A stretch of DNA of 64,000 nucleotides, from the NCBI RefSeq assembly GCF_000003815.2, contig NC_049992.1, forward strand, positions 3,333,703 through 3,397,702, written 5' to 3'. The stretch comes from Branchiostoma floridae. Taxonomy: Eukaryota > Chordata > Leptocardii > Amphioxiformes > Branchiostomatidae. A model generated the notes under the pieces. It was given only the letters and a program-made list of their open reading frames with translations. It made no database searches and was not told where the DNA came from. The position numbers and the translations under genes are program-made. Below are positions 11,601-24,060 of the stretch, one piece after another; positions within the stretch are counted from its first letter, which is position 1; each line of letters starts with the position of its first letter.

Positions 11601-14385
11601 GATGAACTCCTTTCTCTGTAGTGCAATTTTTTCAAATAACTGCCTGACAGCCTGAGCTCGTTTTGCCTCTATCTCTTTGACACATGGGTCGTCCTCATCA
11701 TGTACGTAAGGATCCAGCTGCTGGTCAATGGTTTCCATCTCCAGCTTGATCTGGTCCCGCATCTCCTTCAGCTGTTTTTTGTGATTTTCTGTGTTAGCTT
11801 GGCTCATATTACAATGGACGTCTAAGATACATTTGAGTAATAACATTTCTACTTCTTTGACAGCTATAGCTATATTACTATTGACTATCTTATCATTAGA
11901 CCTGGCTATTGCTGCATTGTAGAGTGCTGCTGCTTTGACAAAGTCTCCCCCGTCTCCTGTCTGCTGACCTCGCTGACTGTAGACCTCCCCCAACTTGCAC
12001 AGGGGTTTCACCTCTCTCTGGTACTGCTGGGCTGTGGGGTCTGGGTTTTAAATTTGAGCATTTTATTTTGTTGTTGCAATCTATGGAAATTGTAATGCGA
12101 ACTATATAATATGCGCACTATATAAATATCGTTGGACATTATTGCAAGGATAAAAAGGACGAAGGTCAAAGGCAAGAGAAGGCATGGCTCGGGACCGTTA
12201 GACATATGGCGAGTCACTGGCTTATAGCCACTAGGGCATAAATACACACGAAATGCAAAGGAAACACACACTGTACTTTACAACTGGGACCATGTCGAAG
12301 GCTGTTTGTTACTTTTTGTCAATGTTTCACCGCGAACTTAAAACCACCACGAACAGTCCTTTTTCCCGCTACCGCAAAATTAAATCACCGCGAACTTAAA
12401 TGCATTTACAGTATCATGTTTGCACAAAGTTTCACGCTTTACATTATCTAAACTCGAGTTGTCTCATACCTGTTTCATGCACCACCTTGAGTGCAGCTGC
12501 AAAGTGCTTCTCTGCTGAGTCCAGGTCTGCCCTGGCAAAGGATGATTCGCCTTCCTTAATGTGGTCTTTGTACTGTCTTCAATTGAAATGAAAGGAAAGA
12601 TTGACGTTATCAACTTATTACCTAAACTATTTCGTGGTGAAAGGTCGTGATGCATATAAAACAAATCATCTAGTACATGTATCTAATTGCCAAACAACGG
12701 TTGACTTTCTGAGGTCGCGGGTCCAGAGCTACTCCCACCCAGGACGCAAACTGATAACATATGATCCAACTTGGAAACGCACAAGAGGCCGCCCTAGAGT
12801 GAGATGGGAAGAACAGACCTGCAACAAAAACACACTTCAAGGACTGAGGGTTTCAAGATTCAACTTACACCCTAATGCAGAACAAAGTAGCGAGAAATGT
12901 CTGTATACGCTGCACAGTAACAATATTGCTTGTTTTTATAGCCATATAAAAGATGGCAACTGAAACAACTGATTAGCCTTCAGAAATCCCAGCCACTACT
13001 ATAACACAACCACCGCCACACCGACCCAACCTCTGCTTGGACAACAAAAGTCAGTAAGGTTTTCCCCCACCTTGGTATATCTGGATGGAGATTATGGTCT
13101 TGGGAGATTTCAGCTTTAGTGATGTTCCGACACTGCTGTCTCTGATGTGATCTGTTTTTTGTCGGTCTTGATTTATTCCGCAATGATTGCTGCAGGATTA
13201 AAGTGCTTTGCGTCAACGTCTTGACTAGGTTTCCTTTTACCACACCATATACTCAGACTGCTAGTCGCAATCTTCACTGTCTAAGCTGAGAATATAGACC
13301 AAAAAGCATTTGACACATCTTTTAACAAGTCTGCCACAAGCTACGACGAGACAACGAGGCAATCAATTATTTTTTTGCGAGTGATTTACATTTAACAGCT
13401 TTATTTTCATAGCTGGATTGACGGACTATTTGCATTCATAAACAATGCCTCACATCTTTTGGATACTTTTTCGCATTTTCTTAACCAACTTTATGGGACC
13501 TTCTTAGATCTGAAAGAGATATCTAGGTAAGCAACTGCGTCAGTCGTGTTTTGAATTTCAACCAACCTAATATCCAGCCACCTGAGCTACGGGACGAGCG
13601 AGCGAGCGAATATCCAGCTGTTGCTACAAATCCTGTAAACATGTAATGCTGATATTGAAACATCTTACCCTATTCACCGCTTCGCTGACCTTCTCTGTGT
13701 ACCTTATCCGATGGGACAGAGTCTGTGTTGTTCCCGGCTCCTCGCATATTGTCAGGGCTTTCTTGTACATGGCAGCTGCCTTGAAGAACTGAGATACCTC
13801 TTTCATTTTCTTTCCACTCTCAAAAAACAAGTCTCCGAGGGATTTAAGAACCTCAAGTTCCAGTAGCACGTCACCGGCTGCAATGGCGGTCACGAGTATT
13901 TCTGTGTACCTAGTCTCAACAGAGCGCCAAGAGTTTTTGACACTTCTGTCCAATTGGTGACACGTTTTTACCACTCTTAGGACATTGTTGTCAAAAGTAC
14001 CCCCGTAGTCTGGCGGTAACCACCGGGAGTGTGGAGTGTACTGCAGTTGACTGGAGAGTTTCTCCATGTAGCCGATGCGATGTTCCAGTGTTTGTCCCAT
14101 GTCTGGATCTGTACAGCGCAGTAGGGCAGCAGCATACAGGGCAGCAGCCTTGTCAAAATCTGCTAAATCTTGGCTGAGCATGCCTTTCTGAAGATGCAGG
14201 TCTCCAATACATTTTAGGACTTCTACCTCTATAAAGAGATCATTGTCAACGATGGCCTCTATCAGTGCCCGCCCATAGCCGACGTCTTTGTCATATTGAC
14301 TATCAAGAAACAACTCCAAGTTCTGTAGCTTCTTTGCTAGGCTGATCATGTTTATGTCAGAAGTTTTCCTCCCTTCATCCGACAT
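8670..14385 (-). CDS. NTPR2: nucleotidyltransferase-TPR protein, 4 coding exons
   Basis: Predicted 1,437 residues from exons 13669-14385, 13071-13189, 12470-12576 and 8670-12040 (phases 0, 2, 1). The start ATG opens MSDEGRK and a second Met lies 12 codons later at the position used in NTPR1. The architecture matches NTPR1: two N-terminal helical repeats, a variable basic linker ([15 protein letters not shown]), one TPR ([10 protein letters not shown]), a third helical repeat, the nucleotidyltransferase core with GLGSQATG and YSDLEF, the third acidic residue in FAFDAF, a helical DUF294-C-like block and about 13 TPRs. All three predicted catalytic acidic residues are kept. Its TPR region is very similar to that of NTPR4, whereas its nucleotidyltransferase region lacks the 96-bp duplication seen in NTPR3 and NTPR4. 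Confidence 0.85.
12320..12415. repeat. Dispersed CGCGAACTTAAA repeat
   Basis: Copies of CACCGCGAACTTAAA and ACCACCACGAA lie in NTPR2 intron 3. A related, reverse-oriented segment (GCGGTGGTTTTAACTTCGCG) occurs at about 43340-43500 in CDC42 intron 3. It is probably a dispersed non-autonomous element; the class is unknown. Confidence 0.4.
12760..12850 (+). mobile_element. Possible non-LTR retrotransposon tail relic
   Basis: The plus strand encodes [16 protein letters not shown] inside NTPR2 intron 2, on the opposite strand to the gene. RGRPRxRW is common near the C-terminus of LINE reverse-transcriptase ORFs. The similarity is short and no RT core is present, so this is at most a fragment. Confidence 0.3.
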
Positions 14386-14639
14386 TGACCCTTTTAACAC
14401 AAAGAGAGAAACATTTGATGTTCTAAGACTTCACAAATCATATGTAATCTTTTAATATTAGTGATACTACGGTAGCTTCAGATCTGTGTTACAGTTGACC
14501 CAACCTATTGTCATAGGCAATGACAATCACATGTTTGCGTTACACTATAAGTGCTCAACTCAAAGTGTTGAATTTTGCGGATGCCACAGAGCACGTCCCG
14601 ACGAATAGTGTAATCTGATATGTTGAACAACCTTATTAA

Positions 14640-14950
14640 AATCTCACCTGGATGTTCGATACTCCACAGAAGTTACATGTCTGGGAAAAGAATATATTTT
14701 TCTGGTCCTGACGAGAGCTCCCAGTCGAAAGTCCTATGTTTCCACGTCTAATAGCGAGAGGTTTGGTTTTCCCCTCTGATCCAGGCGGGACTTCCCGAAC
14801 ACCGACTGTCGGGACTTTCCGTGACGTCACCGCCGGGACTTCCCATGACGTCAGCGGCCTGTTGTTGACTGAGCCTCAGGTGAGGGGTGAAAGGTCACCA
14901 CTTGCCTGCCTGTATTTACACCTGCTCGATTTCGTGCGGAACTTGCGAAT
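14640..14950 (-). promoter_or_regulatory. NTPR2 promoter: three kappaB and two CRE sites at 24-bp period
   Basis: KappaB-type sites lie at 14787 (GGGACTTCCC), 14811 (GGGACTTTCC) and 14835 (GGGACTTCCC). Perfect CRE palindromes TGACGTCA lie at 14822 and 14846. Every interval between like sites is 24 bp, a little over two helical turns. The leader exon ends at 14648 with the donor CCAG/GTGAGAT; the acceptor TTAAAAG precedes GGTCAATG at the start codon. The segment CCTCAGGTGAGGGGTGAAAG beside the array is shared with NTPR1. The sites are seen; binding by Rel and ATF/CREB proteins is inferred. Confidence 0.7.
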
Positions 14951-14964
14951 GGAGAAGGGTTGAC

Positions 14965-15297
14965 TATACTTATTTCATATCATCATTTCCTCTGGCTAGC
15001 AATATCAAGGATTGCATACACTTACCTCGTGTGACCATTACCTCTAGCTAACAACTAATAATTCTTGGAACTGATGCCATATATTCGTTGGTTGTTTCCC
15101 TGGCACATGTGCTAGAAACAATCCAGATCTGCCCGAATGTCAATACGCCTCTTTGTATAGTTCCTGTTGGTCCGGTTTACAGTCATATATCTATAGCATT
15201 TCTAATGTCAATATGTTATAGCAACACAATAATAAAAATATCAATCAGCGCAAAGTGGATTTCTAGAAACCTGGATTTCAAGTTTGGGCAAGGACGT

Positions 15298-15332
<35 letters not shown>

Positions 15333-16612
15333 CACCCTTGGTTTGGGTCACAGGTCAGGAATGGATCGAGGAACTAATGTTATGATATAATGCCATGGTG
15401 CATGTAGCTCATCGTACTTTTTTCGACCTTTATTCAACCATAAAAATAAATCTCTTCGGCCTTGGCCGGTTTCCATGAGTTCAAGACAGGGGGAGGTCAG
15501 TAGTCTTTTGACTTAAGATAGGATATAACACACTAGTTGTTTACAATGAAAATTCAATATTTTATAATCATATTTGGTAATATTCGGTAAATGAATCGTC
15601 AATATCTTATCAGTCCTTATTCCATGATCATAGTCCATAGTCACTCGTGTCAACATGTTTCTGAATGTTGCAACTGAAAGCGCCGTTCTCGAGTTTGGTG
15701 CTTGTGTTATCAAGAGCCTTCTACAAAGTTTGTTTCAAATCTGACAAAGGTGACAAATGGATACTCCAATGTACCGGAAATCAAGAAAAAACTGTTTTGA
15801 TCACTGAATCAGCATCGCTGACACTTTAATAAAGAGCATTTGACATTCTTAGTGTACATATATGAATGAAAAAATGTTGTCGACAAATGAGCAACAACAA
15901 CGAATAAAGATTAATGCATCTTCTATCTTGCTATGTAGAATTACAATTGTATATAGAAATGTAACTGCTAACACCTAATATAGTAGATAAAATGTAACAA
16001 GTCTATTTTTACACTAGTTTATATGTAAGAGATCAAAATATCTTTCGTACTGAACAGATGATTACGCAGGGCCTAATGTATGCCGCATATAGTTTCGTTG
16101 TACAAAAGTGCTTTATATATAGTGAATGTGTGAGTGTGTGTTTGTGTCAGAGTTAGACATTTGCCTTCAATGTGACTTTTGCAGTGCATGAAAGCATTCA
16201 CATGCAGTGGATATTTCATGTAATGTCTAATGAAAAAGTGACGACAGGCGCTTGGTTGTCAAACAACAGACACCTATGTACTCTCCAAGCAGACGTTGGC
16301 TGACACTATTGGAACCACAACTTCATGTGTGTGTCCTTTTGAGTTGTCGGTATGAACATGTAGACTGTTATTGATAGGAGACAAACTGTTAGCCTGGAGC
16401 CCAGCCATGTCAGTTGCAGTTGCTACTCTGCGACCGTTCGGAGTGGACCAAAGCTTACACGGCTGGAATCCAGGCCAACAAAGTATTACACTTTCATATA
16501 TTCAGTGTCTGACAAAGAAGAATTTTTCATGATGGGCTGAGATGAACGTTTTCTGTAGAAATTGTTTTATTTCATACAAACGCATCGTCCCCTTCGAAGC
16601 GGTCAAATATAA
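14965..16612. other. Intergenic between NTPR2 and NTPR3
   Basis: No gene is seen. It holds the upstream block shared with NTPR1 (15088-15185), a (TA)n microsatellite at about 15300-15330, a short inverted-repeat element at 16390-16476, and TTTATT at 16566-16571, a likely poly(A) signal for NTPR3 about 45 nt past its stop codon. Confidence 0.5.
16390..16476. mobile_element. Short inverted-repeat element, second copy of TAGCCTGGA family
   Basis: TAGCCTGGAGCCCAGCC at the left pairs with GGCTGGAATCCAGGCCA at the right. It is shorter and more diverged than the copy at 40857-40966. Confidence 0.45.
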
Positions 16613-19600
16613 TTAGCTGTTGATATCGCGTAGGAGAATTTCTATCTGTCTTATAAACGGGTGATTTTGAGGGTAAACTTGCCTTGCCATAGACAATGCT
16701 TCTAGGTAGGCGTTAGTACCTGTCGTGTGATCACCAAGGCTGAAACAGTATAGCCCCAAGGTGAAGAGTGCCCGGGCAATTTCAGGATGGGGTGCATTCT
16801 GCTCATGGATACGCCTTAACATTTGCAGTGCCCGTTTACCATAGCTTATAGCTTTTCTGTAATCGCCAAGGATGAACCATGCTCCCCCTAGGTTGCCGAG
16901 TAAGCTGGCAACGTCAGTATGTGGAGTGCTGTGACCATAAATGTTCCTGAACATCTGCAGTGCCTGTTCATAGTAGGTGATAGCTTTCCCTTCCTTTCCC
17001 TTCAGATTGATCCAGGCGTTTCCCAATCTGCTGAGTGTCTCGGCAATGTCAGGATGTTCAGTATTGTGCCCGTATACATTTCTGTACATCTGCAGTGCCT
17101 GTTCATGACAGGCAAGTGCTTTTTTGAGATTCCCACGTTTTTCCCAGGCTGTCCCAAGGTCGCTGATGGAGCTAGCGATGTCAGGATGTGCTGAAGTCTG
17201 ACCATGGATACTCCTGCGCATCTCCAATGCCTGTTTAAAAAAGCTGATTGCTTTACTGTAGTCACCAAGGTGTGTCCAGATTGCTCCCATCCTTTTGAGT
17301 GACGTGGCAATGTCAAGATGTGGTTTGGTCTGACCATAGATAATCCTTTGCATTTTCAGTGCCTGCTCATAGTAATCGAGTGCTTTCCTGTGATCACTCA
17401 GACCGCTCCAGGCGGTCCCAAGATTGCTGAGTGCACTAGCAATATCGGGGTGTGCTGTACTATCGCCATAAATTCTCCTGTCCATTTGTAGTGCCTGATC
17501 AAGATAGCTGATAGCTTGTTTGTGATCACATAGAGCGAGGCAGGCATACCCCATGTTGTGAAGTGAAGTAGCAATTTGAGGATATGCTTTAGTTTGATCA
17601 TGACCATAGACACTTTCATACATCTGTAGTGTCTGCTCACTGTAGCTTATTGCTTTTCTGTAATCCCCTAGGCAATACCAGGTCTGCCCTAGGTTAGAGA
17701 ATGACAGGGCAATGTCAGGATGTGCTGAACTCTGATCATGGATCGCCCTGCGCATGTGAAGTGCCTGCTCATGGTAGCTGAGAGCTTTTCTGTAATCACC
17801 TTTATCTTTCCAGACAGACCCAAGTTGGTCCAATGCATTAGCAGTCTGGGGATGTGCTGCAGTTTGCCCATAGTTACTCCTGTTGATTTGTAGCGCCTGT
17901 TCAAGACAGCTGATTGCTTTCTCATAATCACCCAGATTTCCCCAGGCATTTCCCAGGTTGAGGAACGAAGTGGCGTCTTCAGATTTTCCTATTCTGATGC
18001 CATAAATGTCGAAGATTCGTCTGTCCATCTTCTGTGTCTGTACAAAGTAATCAATGGCTGTTTCGTAACGACCACTATCACAATATGCTAACCCCAAGTT
18101 GTTGAGTGTGTTGGCAATCTGTAGAAGCGCTGCATTCTGACCAAAGGTGCTTCTCATAACCTTGAGTGCTTGTTCAAGGTAGCTGATAGCTTTTTTATAC
18201 TCACCAGCTTGTGAATATGTTGTCCCCAAGTTGTTGAGAACGCAGGCAACGTCATGAGAATCAGTAGTTCGACCATGGATACTATTACACATCTGCAGTG
18301 ACTCTTCGTAGAAGCCGATGGCTTTCTGACAGTCACCTACTTTGTGGTAAGCATCTCCAAGATCTCGGAGCAGGTGTATTCTTTCAGGGTCATTACCTTT
18401 AACATTCCTTAAAGCCTCATCATAGCAGTTGATAGCCTGCCTATATTTGCATAGCTCAAAGTACATCTTCCCTTGTACTGTGGGAGAGTTATCATATAGG
18501 TTGGACAAAGAAGGTACAGGTTGCTTCTTGTCCGACAATTTTGACAAAGCCCTTTTAAGAGGGATTGCTGTATAATAGTATCTGAAAAGCTGCTCTAGGC
18601 TTTGTATGTGGAAAACTGGGATCAGTGCACTTGCATTATCTTCATCATTGGTCTGTAGGGATAGTTCCTGTCCACGTACAGATGACGATGTTTCCATTGA
18701 GGCCAAAGCTGACATGTTTTCCTTCTGTCCACCATTTGCAATGTAGGTTCTGAGCCTGAGTTCTGCTGAGATGCTGGTGGTCACTGTCAGGTGGTGTGCA
18801 TTGTCGGGACTGATCACTTGTTGGTTTTCCATTTCTTCTATTGTCTTCCAAACTGTGGTAGGTATAATACACGACGACAACGCCAGACAGTCCACTGCTA
18901 CAGCTGGGAAGCGATAGAGGTCTTTCTTTACATCAATCATGCTTGCTGTAATTGATTGTTTACCTCGATGTCTGTAGATTTCCATATGTTCCTTATCAAG
19001 TATCTTCTGTACCAGTTCTTGAGCCATTGTACCGCCAGCTTTCAGTATTTGTTTTGTGATGACATGTTTGTAGATTTCACAATTTTCCTTAAGCATCTCA
19101 TGTGCCAGTTCTTGCGCCATTTTACCCCCATTAGCTTTCAGTATTTGTTCTGTGATGGCCATGTATATGTCCATCAAACCCTGGTCCCCTGCTACCAGGC
19201 ATGGGTTTCTCAATATTGTGGCAAGGTGATATCCTTCCTTCAGGTGTAATTTGGCATCATCTTGTAGTTTTGAGACCATGTTCCCTGGGGTGCAGATGAG
19301 TTCATTGCGTGGTTTGCTCATACTTCCCTCTCTGCCCAGTGGTGTCTTGCTTGCCTTTGGCATGGAACCATCAAATGCAAACCCACGTGGTGTAACGGAG
19401 TCATAGTACCAGTTGTCAAATGGATTCTTTGAGTAGAAGTCATTGAGAGATTTAATTCCAAGTGCAGGGAGAATGGTTTCTCCCAGGTTGACCACCTTGA
19501 GATGTAGATAGTGAGTGAGATTTCGGAAATATACAAGACATAATTCCCTTTCTTCTTCTACCAAGATGGCAAACTCCAGGTCTGAGTATGGAGTTACCAG

Positions 19601-22123
19601 TCCTGTGGCCTGTGAACCCAAACCTATCAGGGCATACTTACAGGGAGGGGGACCCATTAACCCAATACACTCTTCTACAAGCTGACTGATGAACCCCTTT
19701 CTCTCTTGTGAAATTCTCTCAAATAAGTGCCTGACAACCTGAGCTCGTTTTGCCTCTATCTCTTTGACACGTGAGTCATTCTCATCATGTACATAGGGAT
19801 TCAGTCGCTGGTCAATGGTTTCCATCTCCAGCTTGATCTGGTCCCGCATCTCCTTCAGCTGTTTCTTGTGTTTTTCAGTGTTGTCTTGTTCAACATTATA
19901 GTGAATGCCTAAGATACAATTGAGAAATGAACTCTGTACATGTTTACAGTCTACTACTATGTTACCATTCAGAACGTCATCCTTTGACCTTGCTTTTGCT
20001 GCATTGTAGAGTGCTGCTGCTTTGACAAAGTCTCCCCCGCCTCCTGTCTGCTGACCTCGCTTACTGTAGACATCCCCCAACTTGCACAGGGGCTCCACCT
20101 CTCTTTGGCACTCCTGGGCTGTGGGGTCTGGTGAGAAAGAACTTGATGTTGGGCATGCTTGTATCATATTACTGTTACACATCGGATTGTACGTATCTGT
20201 ACTTAAACCGGTAATCATGAGCTGGAATCAACTGTTTCATCATACTAACACAAATTATAATCGTCTCATATATATAGAAAAAGTGTTATGGCAATGGTTT
20301 TCACCTTTATTGTTCGTGCATGAAGTTATCTAATTATTACCCACTATTCCTTACCTCTCACATGTACCATTTTGAGTGCGGCTGCAAAGTGCTGCTCTGC
20401 TGAGTCCAGGTCTGTCTTGGCAATGGAAGATTCACCTCCCTTGAGGTGGTACTTGTACTGACTAAATCAAAACAAAGGCTCTGATTATGGCGGAGATATC
20501 CATGAGAAAGGATACGTATTTTGAATCTAATGCTTCAATAATAAGGCCAATGAGACAAAGCATTGTGCAAATTCTACATTACTCCGAAAACAAATCTACA
20601 TAATATTCAGAATGCATATCACCTGTTTGATATTCAACAGTCTTAACTTTCGACTTCAATGATGTCAAGGTTGAGAGAGTTTTGCACTATTTCAGCGGTC
20701 AACACACCTTGAAAAATCTGGATGGAGATCTTTCATAGCTCTTATGATCTTCTTCCCCAACTGTCGACCCACGCATGGCTTTCTTACTGACAGTCTTGAT
20801 TTCTTTGGCGATGGCTGCTGTATGATTCAAACAAACTTTTTCAACATGTCTATGCTGTTCATAGCAGTACACGTTCTGCCACGCTCTGTCCATTTAGTTT
20901 ATTACCTCCATGAAATGTCATGGAGGTTATATTTTCAGTAGCAATTGTGTGTCTGTGTGTCTGTCACCAAGATATCTCAGGGTGGATTAGTTTCATACTT
21001 GGTGTGTTGGAAGGGTGTGACGAAAGCTGGAAATGATTAGATTTTGGACCCCTAGCTGCTTCTCTTGGTACTGCAGTGCAACTTCTGGTTTTGCTATCTC
21101 ATGTCCTGAACAAGCTATGGTCCCGATTTTGGGGTGTTAGATAGCTCTTGTGCTCAGGAAGAAGTGACATAAGTTTGGGCCCCCTAGCGTCAGGTTTGTG
21201 ATAGCAGACAAAAACTTGTCCTTGGGGCTTTAGTTAGTTAGTTAAGAATGAATTGATATCTAAACATTTGATTCTCTCCCCGCACTAGGTATGCTGAATA
21301 GATTTGGATTCCATTGCTTAGAAGTAGCCTCTTTTTACTTAGACAGGACACTTTTGATAGCAAACGATATAGTCTTCCAGCGCACAAAAGAACCTTAACA
21401 AAACTAGCATTACTTGATACTGTTGTTGAAAGTACTTACCTTTCTCATTGTTTTCCTTAACTTCTCTGCGTACATGACACGATGGTACAGAGTCTGTTTC
21501 ATTCCAGGCTCCTCATATCTTCTCAGAGCCTTGTTGTACATGGAAACTGCCTTGGAGAATTGGGTTACATCAAAGGTCTTCTTGCCTTTCTCCAAGTACA
21601 AGTCCCCTAACGATTTTAAAGTCTCGAGTTCCAAGAGTACGTCATCGGTTGCGACTGCGGTTACTAATGTTTCTGTGTACGCGTCCACAACAGAGTGCCA
21701 GGGCTTTATACAGAATCTTCTGTCCAACTCGTCACAAATTTTCGCTACTCTTAAGACATTGCCCTCAGCAGTACCCCAGTGGGCTGGTGATTGCTTCTGT
21801 GGAGTGTACCCCTGCAGTAGTTGTCTGGAAAGTTTCTCCATGTAGCCGATGCGATGTTCCAGTGTTTGTCCCATGTCTGAATCTATACAGCGAAGTAGGG
21901 CAGCAGAATAAAGGGCAGCAGCTTTGTCAAACTCTCCTGGATCTTTGCTGAGCTTACCTTTCTGAAGATGCAGGTCTCCAATAAGTTTAAGGACCTCTAC
22001 CTCCACAAAGCTATCCTTATCCACAATGGCCTCTCTCAAAGCCCGCCCATAGCCACCTTCTCTGCTGTGTTGACTCTTGAGACATAGGTCTAAGTTCTGT
22101 AGCTTGTTTACGAGGCTAGTCAT
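16613..22123 (-). CDS. NTPR3: nucleotidyltransferase-TPR protein, 4 coding exons
   Basis: Predicted 1,471 residues from exons 21440-22123, 20708-20817, 20355-20461 and 16613-20127 (phases 0, 2, 1). It starts [12 protein letters not shown]. The linker exon encodes [18 protein letters not shown], close to NTPR4 and unlike NTPR1 and 2. The last exon has the third helical repeat, GLGSQATG and [15 protein letters not shown], then a 32-residue duplication (18969-19160) in the helical block, and about 13 TPRs. The frame of intron 3 is open back to an in-frame ATG at 20218, and the peptide CPTSSSFSP just before the acceptor is identical in NTPR4. A shorter product lacking the N-terminal repeats is therefore conceivable. 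Confidence 0.85.
18969..19160 (-). repeat. In-frame 96-bp tandem duplication in NTPR3
   Basis: Two adjacent 96-bp copies encode the helical pattern AITxQILKxxGxxAQEL...EIYxH, 32 residues each. NTPR1, 2 and 5 have a single copy at this place; NTPR4 has the same duplication at 30061-30252. It lies between the nucleotidyltransferase core and the conserved [14 protein letters not shown] helix. Confidence 0.75.
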
Positions 22124-22469
22124 CTTGATGTCAGGTCTTCGTTATCCGAGACCTGGGGACATGCAGAAGAACGTGTGTTGTTTGGGATATTTCTTAACGC
22201 CAGCAGATTTTACCTCTACATGTCTATGTTATTGTTTTGGTTGGGATATTTTAAGAGATAAGCTTCGGGTAAAGTGAAACCAGTTATCCACTTATTCCTG
22301 CCCCTAACTATATTTTTGCTTGGGCGTCTAATCTATGCTCTTCTTTAACTTGTATGAATATTTGTTCCCAAATCCTTAACAATATCGCTGACATATTTTC
22401 CTTAGTATGTAGGCTTACTCGCACCTAGTCTGTACTGGTATCACCGACCCCCCCTCCCCTCGCAACCTT

Positions 22470-22720
22470 AGTCTCACCTGTAATTTGGGACTGCTGTGAA
22501 CCTGCCTGGCGAGAGGATTACTGTACTCAGGAGAGCTCTTGGTTCCCTTAACTGTCTTGATTCCTCTCTTGGTCGTCTGGGCCTTAATTTGCGTGTCTGG
22601 TCTGCGACTTCCCTGTGCCAACTACAGGGGCTTTCCGCTGCGTCATTCCCATGTCACCAGGATTTGTTGACGGAACACCTTTTACCTGACAGGTGTTTAC
22701 ATCACGGTTCACTGGGTTTG
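22470..22720 (-). promoter_or_regulatory. NTPR3 promoter with degenerate kappaB sites and leader exon
   Basis: GGGGCTTTCC lies at 22627-22636 and a weaker GCGACTTCCC at 22604-22613, 23 bp apart, with TGCGTCAT adjoining at about 22639. The leader exon ends at 22478 with a strong donor CAG/GTGAGAC. The layout matches NTPR1 and 2, but the array has decayed: fewer consensus sites and no perfect CRE. Confidence 0.5.
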
Positions 22721-23329
22721 GTACTGAACATATATGCAGCACGCACGCAGCGGAAACCTTGAGTATCTATATCGCATACCTCTGTATGGTGGTTATTACT
22801 TCAACTAAGACCACGTTTTCATGTCAATGGCATGAACAATTACCAAATACCTCCATGAAATATTTAGAGCATTTTCTACCCTATGCAACTTCTGTATTTG
22901 CATCATCATATGCATGACGATGTTCACCTTAATCCTAAACTTTCCAAATGTGAAATTCTCCGTCATTTACAAGTAAGCTATATAGCTATTATCATGGCTT
23001 TTTCGTATCAATCGCGCAGATTAAACCCTTATCATTCCCATATTTGGCATCCGTGATTTTTTTCCATAATAGATAAATAGATTAATAAATAAATTGCATA
23101 AGACGTTTAGTTGTTATTATTTGTTTGCTTATTTAGTTGCTAAATGCTTAACTTTCTGTGATCAGTGAGATATTTGTTATTTTTCTACTGAGATGTTTTC
23201 TTTGTATAATCATTTGAGATATTTATATTTCAGCCATACATAGTATGGTGAAATATATTGTATTCGTAATGTTTCTTTCTTTCTTTCTTTCTTTCTTTCT
23301 CCTGTCAAATCTTCAAAGTGATTCATCTC

Positions 23330-24060
23330 CGCCGTTCCTGGACCGAATGACCTGAAATTTGGCACAGGGGTAGAATGGGCCAATACCTTGATGCTTTTTT
23401 CTCAGTTTTTTCATATCTGCCTTTAAAATGATTTTATTGAGATTTTTTGGTCAATTTTAGACCAAAACTGTATATTTTGGCCCCTGTACCCTGGTATTAC
23501 AACCAAATGAGCTGAAATTTGACAGAGATGTGCCTTAATAATGCTCCCATATAAATTCGATTACACTTTTGGTGTACAGTACAACAAAATGCTTATTTTT
23601 GCGATTTTTTGACCAATTTTCTACCAAAAAAGGACACTTTTGGTCCCTGTACCCTGGTATTACAACCAAATGAGCTGAAATTTGACAGAGATGTGCCTTG
23701 ATAATTCCTCCATATAAATTCAATAACACTTTTGGTGTACAGTACAACAAAATGCTTATTTTTGCGATTTTTTTTACCAATTTTTGACCAAAAAAGGACA
23801 CTTTTGGCTCCTGTACCTTGGTATTGCAACCGAATGAGCTGAAATTTGACACAGATGTGCCTTGATAATCCCTTCATATAAATTCAATAACACTTTTGGT
23901 GTACAGTGCAACAAAATGCTTATTTTTGCGATTTTTGGCCAATTTTTGACCAAAAAAGGACACTTTTGGCTCCTGTACCCTGGTATTACAATTAAATGAC
24001 CTGAAATTTGGTATAGATAGGCATTAGCTACTTGGTAACAAGATTCAAGTAAAATGTTTG
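23330..24060. repeat. 163-bp tandem repeat, about four copies
   Basis: Markers such as CTGGTATTACAACC recur at 23491, 23654, 23817 and 23980, exactly 163 bp apart, with ACACTTTTGGTGTACAGT in most units. The outer copies are diverged. Open frames on the minus strand here are repeat artefacts: the same peptide reappears once per unit. It is probably satellite-like DNA. Confidence 0.8.

Noticed and set aside
15300-15330. TA-rich run as a promoter or origin
   Set aside because: It is a simple (TA)n microsatellite with no supporting context.
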